Shown here: positions 63,988-64,000 of the stretch, in pieces
How positions within the stretch are numbered: position 1 is the stretch's first letter
Layout: every line of letters begins with the position of its first letter
NCBI RefSeq assembly: GCF_011742925.1
Contig: NZ_WAEL01000004.1
Span: 606,799 to 670,798, forward strand
Length of the DNA stretch: 64,000 bases
Direction: 5' to 3'
DNA from: Fibrivirga algicola
GTDB taxonomy: Bacteria; Bacteroidota; Bacteroidia; Cytophagales; Spirosomataceae
Made by a program: the position numbers and the translations under genes
The notes under the pieces: model-generated
What the model saw: the letters and a program-made list of their open reading frames with translations, nothing else
Database searches by the model: none
What the model was told of the DNA's origin: nothing

Positions 63988-64000
63988 TAGAACGCTTTTG

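Noticed and set aside
1..64000. CRISPR array, tRNA, rRNA, insertion sequence or integrase-flanked prophage
   Set aside because: No regularly spaced direct repeats, no T-loop/anticodon pattern I could fold, no transposase; the only recombinase is a standard XerD.

Overview
The window looks like a chromosome segment of a Bacteroidota bacterium of the Cytophagales, probably near Spirosoma, Fibrella or Runella. The grounds are a SusC/SusD pair, menaquinone synthesis (MenD), promoter boxes of the Bacteroidota type (TAnnTTTG) without clear Shine-Dalgarno sites, many lipoproteins and secreted enzymes, and typical Cytophagales families (DUF2911, DUF4142, DUF1080, PorT-like barrel, PepSY, stand-alone LytTR). 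The genus is inference. I saw no rRNA, tRNA, insertion sequence or CRISPR array.

Layout. 0-5.3 kb: radA, an outer-membrane barrel, two LytTR regulators and guaA. 5.4-13.1 kb: a five-gene minus-strand operon of a small membrane protein, a trypsin-like protease, a trypsin-NTPase fusion, a large STAND-like NTPase and an intracellular DRGH nuclease. It has the architecture of an NTPase-controlled conflict (anti-phage or suicide) system. 13.7-17.2 kb: a second minus-strand set with a BNR beta-propeller protein, a free copy of its C-terminal domain and three small proteins. It may belong to the same island. 17.5-22.5 kb: maeB, trpS, deoC and a sugar isomerase. 22.6-24.3 kb: a broken YjbR gene, then a DUF692/MNIO enzyme preceded by a 51-codon gene for a Cys-containing peptide, a probable RiPP pair. 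24.4-30 kb: DinB, carboxylesterase, PepSY protein, GH113-like lipoprotein and serine dehydratase.

30-38.6 kb: a minus-strand run aroQ - class V aminotransferase - marC - MazG-like - pepT, then xerD on the plus strand, another class V aminotransferase, sixA and a DUF1080 protein. 38.7-42.6 kb: a second DUF1080 protein and a secreted sugar-dehydrogenase-like cytochrome c. 42.7-52 kb: a histidine kinase with an ethylene-receptor-like membrane domain, an S9 peptidase, an MBL hydrolase, small exported proteins, menD and an EVE protein. 52-64 kb: iorB/iorA molybdenum oxidoreductase, SusD/SusC, an acyltransferase, a GH43-like enzyme, and an AT-rich end carrying a HEPN-like gene.

Two sequence-level signals run through the window. 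Many gene ends carry long, near-perfect inverted repeats, up to 43 bp per arm, with unrelated sequences. The word GGTACGT/ACGTACC is strongly over-represented in both genes and spacers. The best candidates for new biology are the protease-NTPase-nuclease island, the MNIO/peptide pair and the ethylene-receptor-like kinase.
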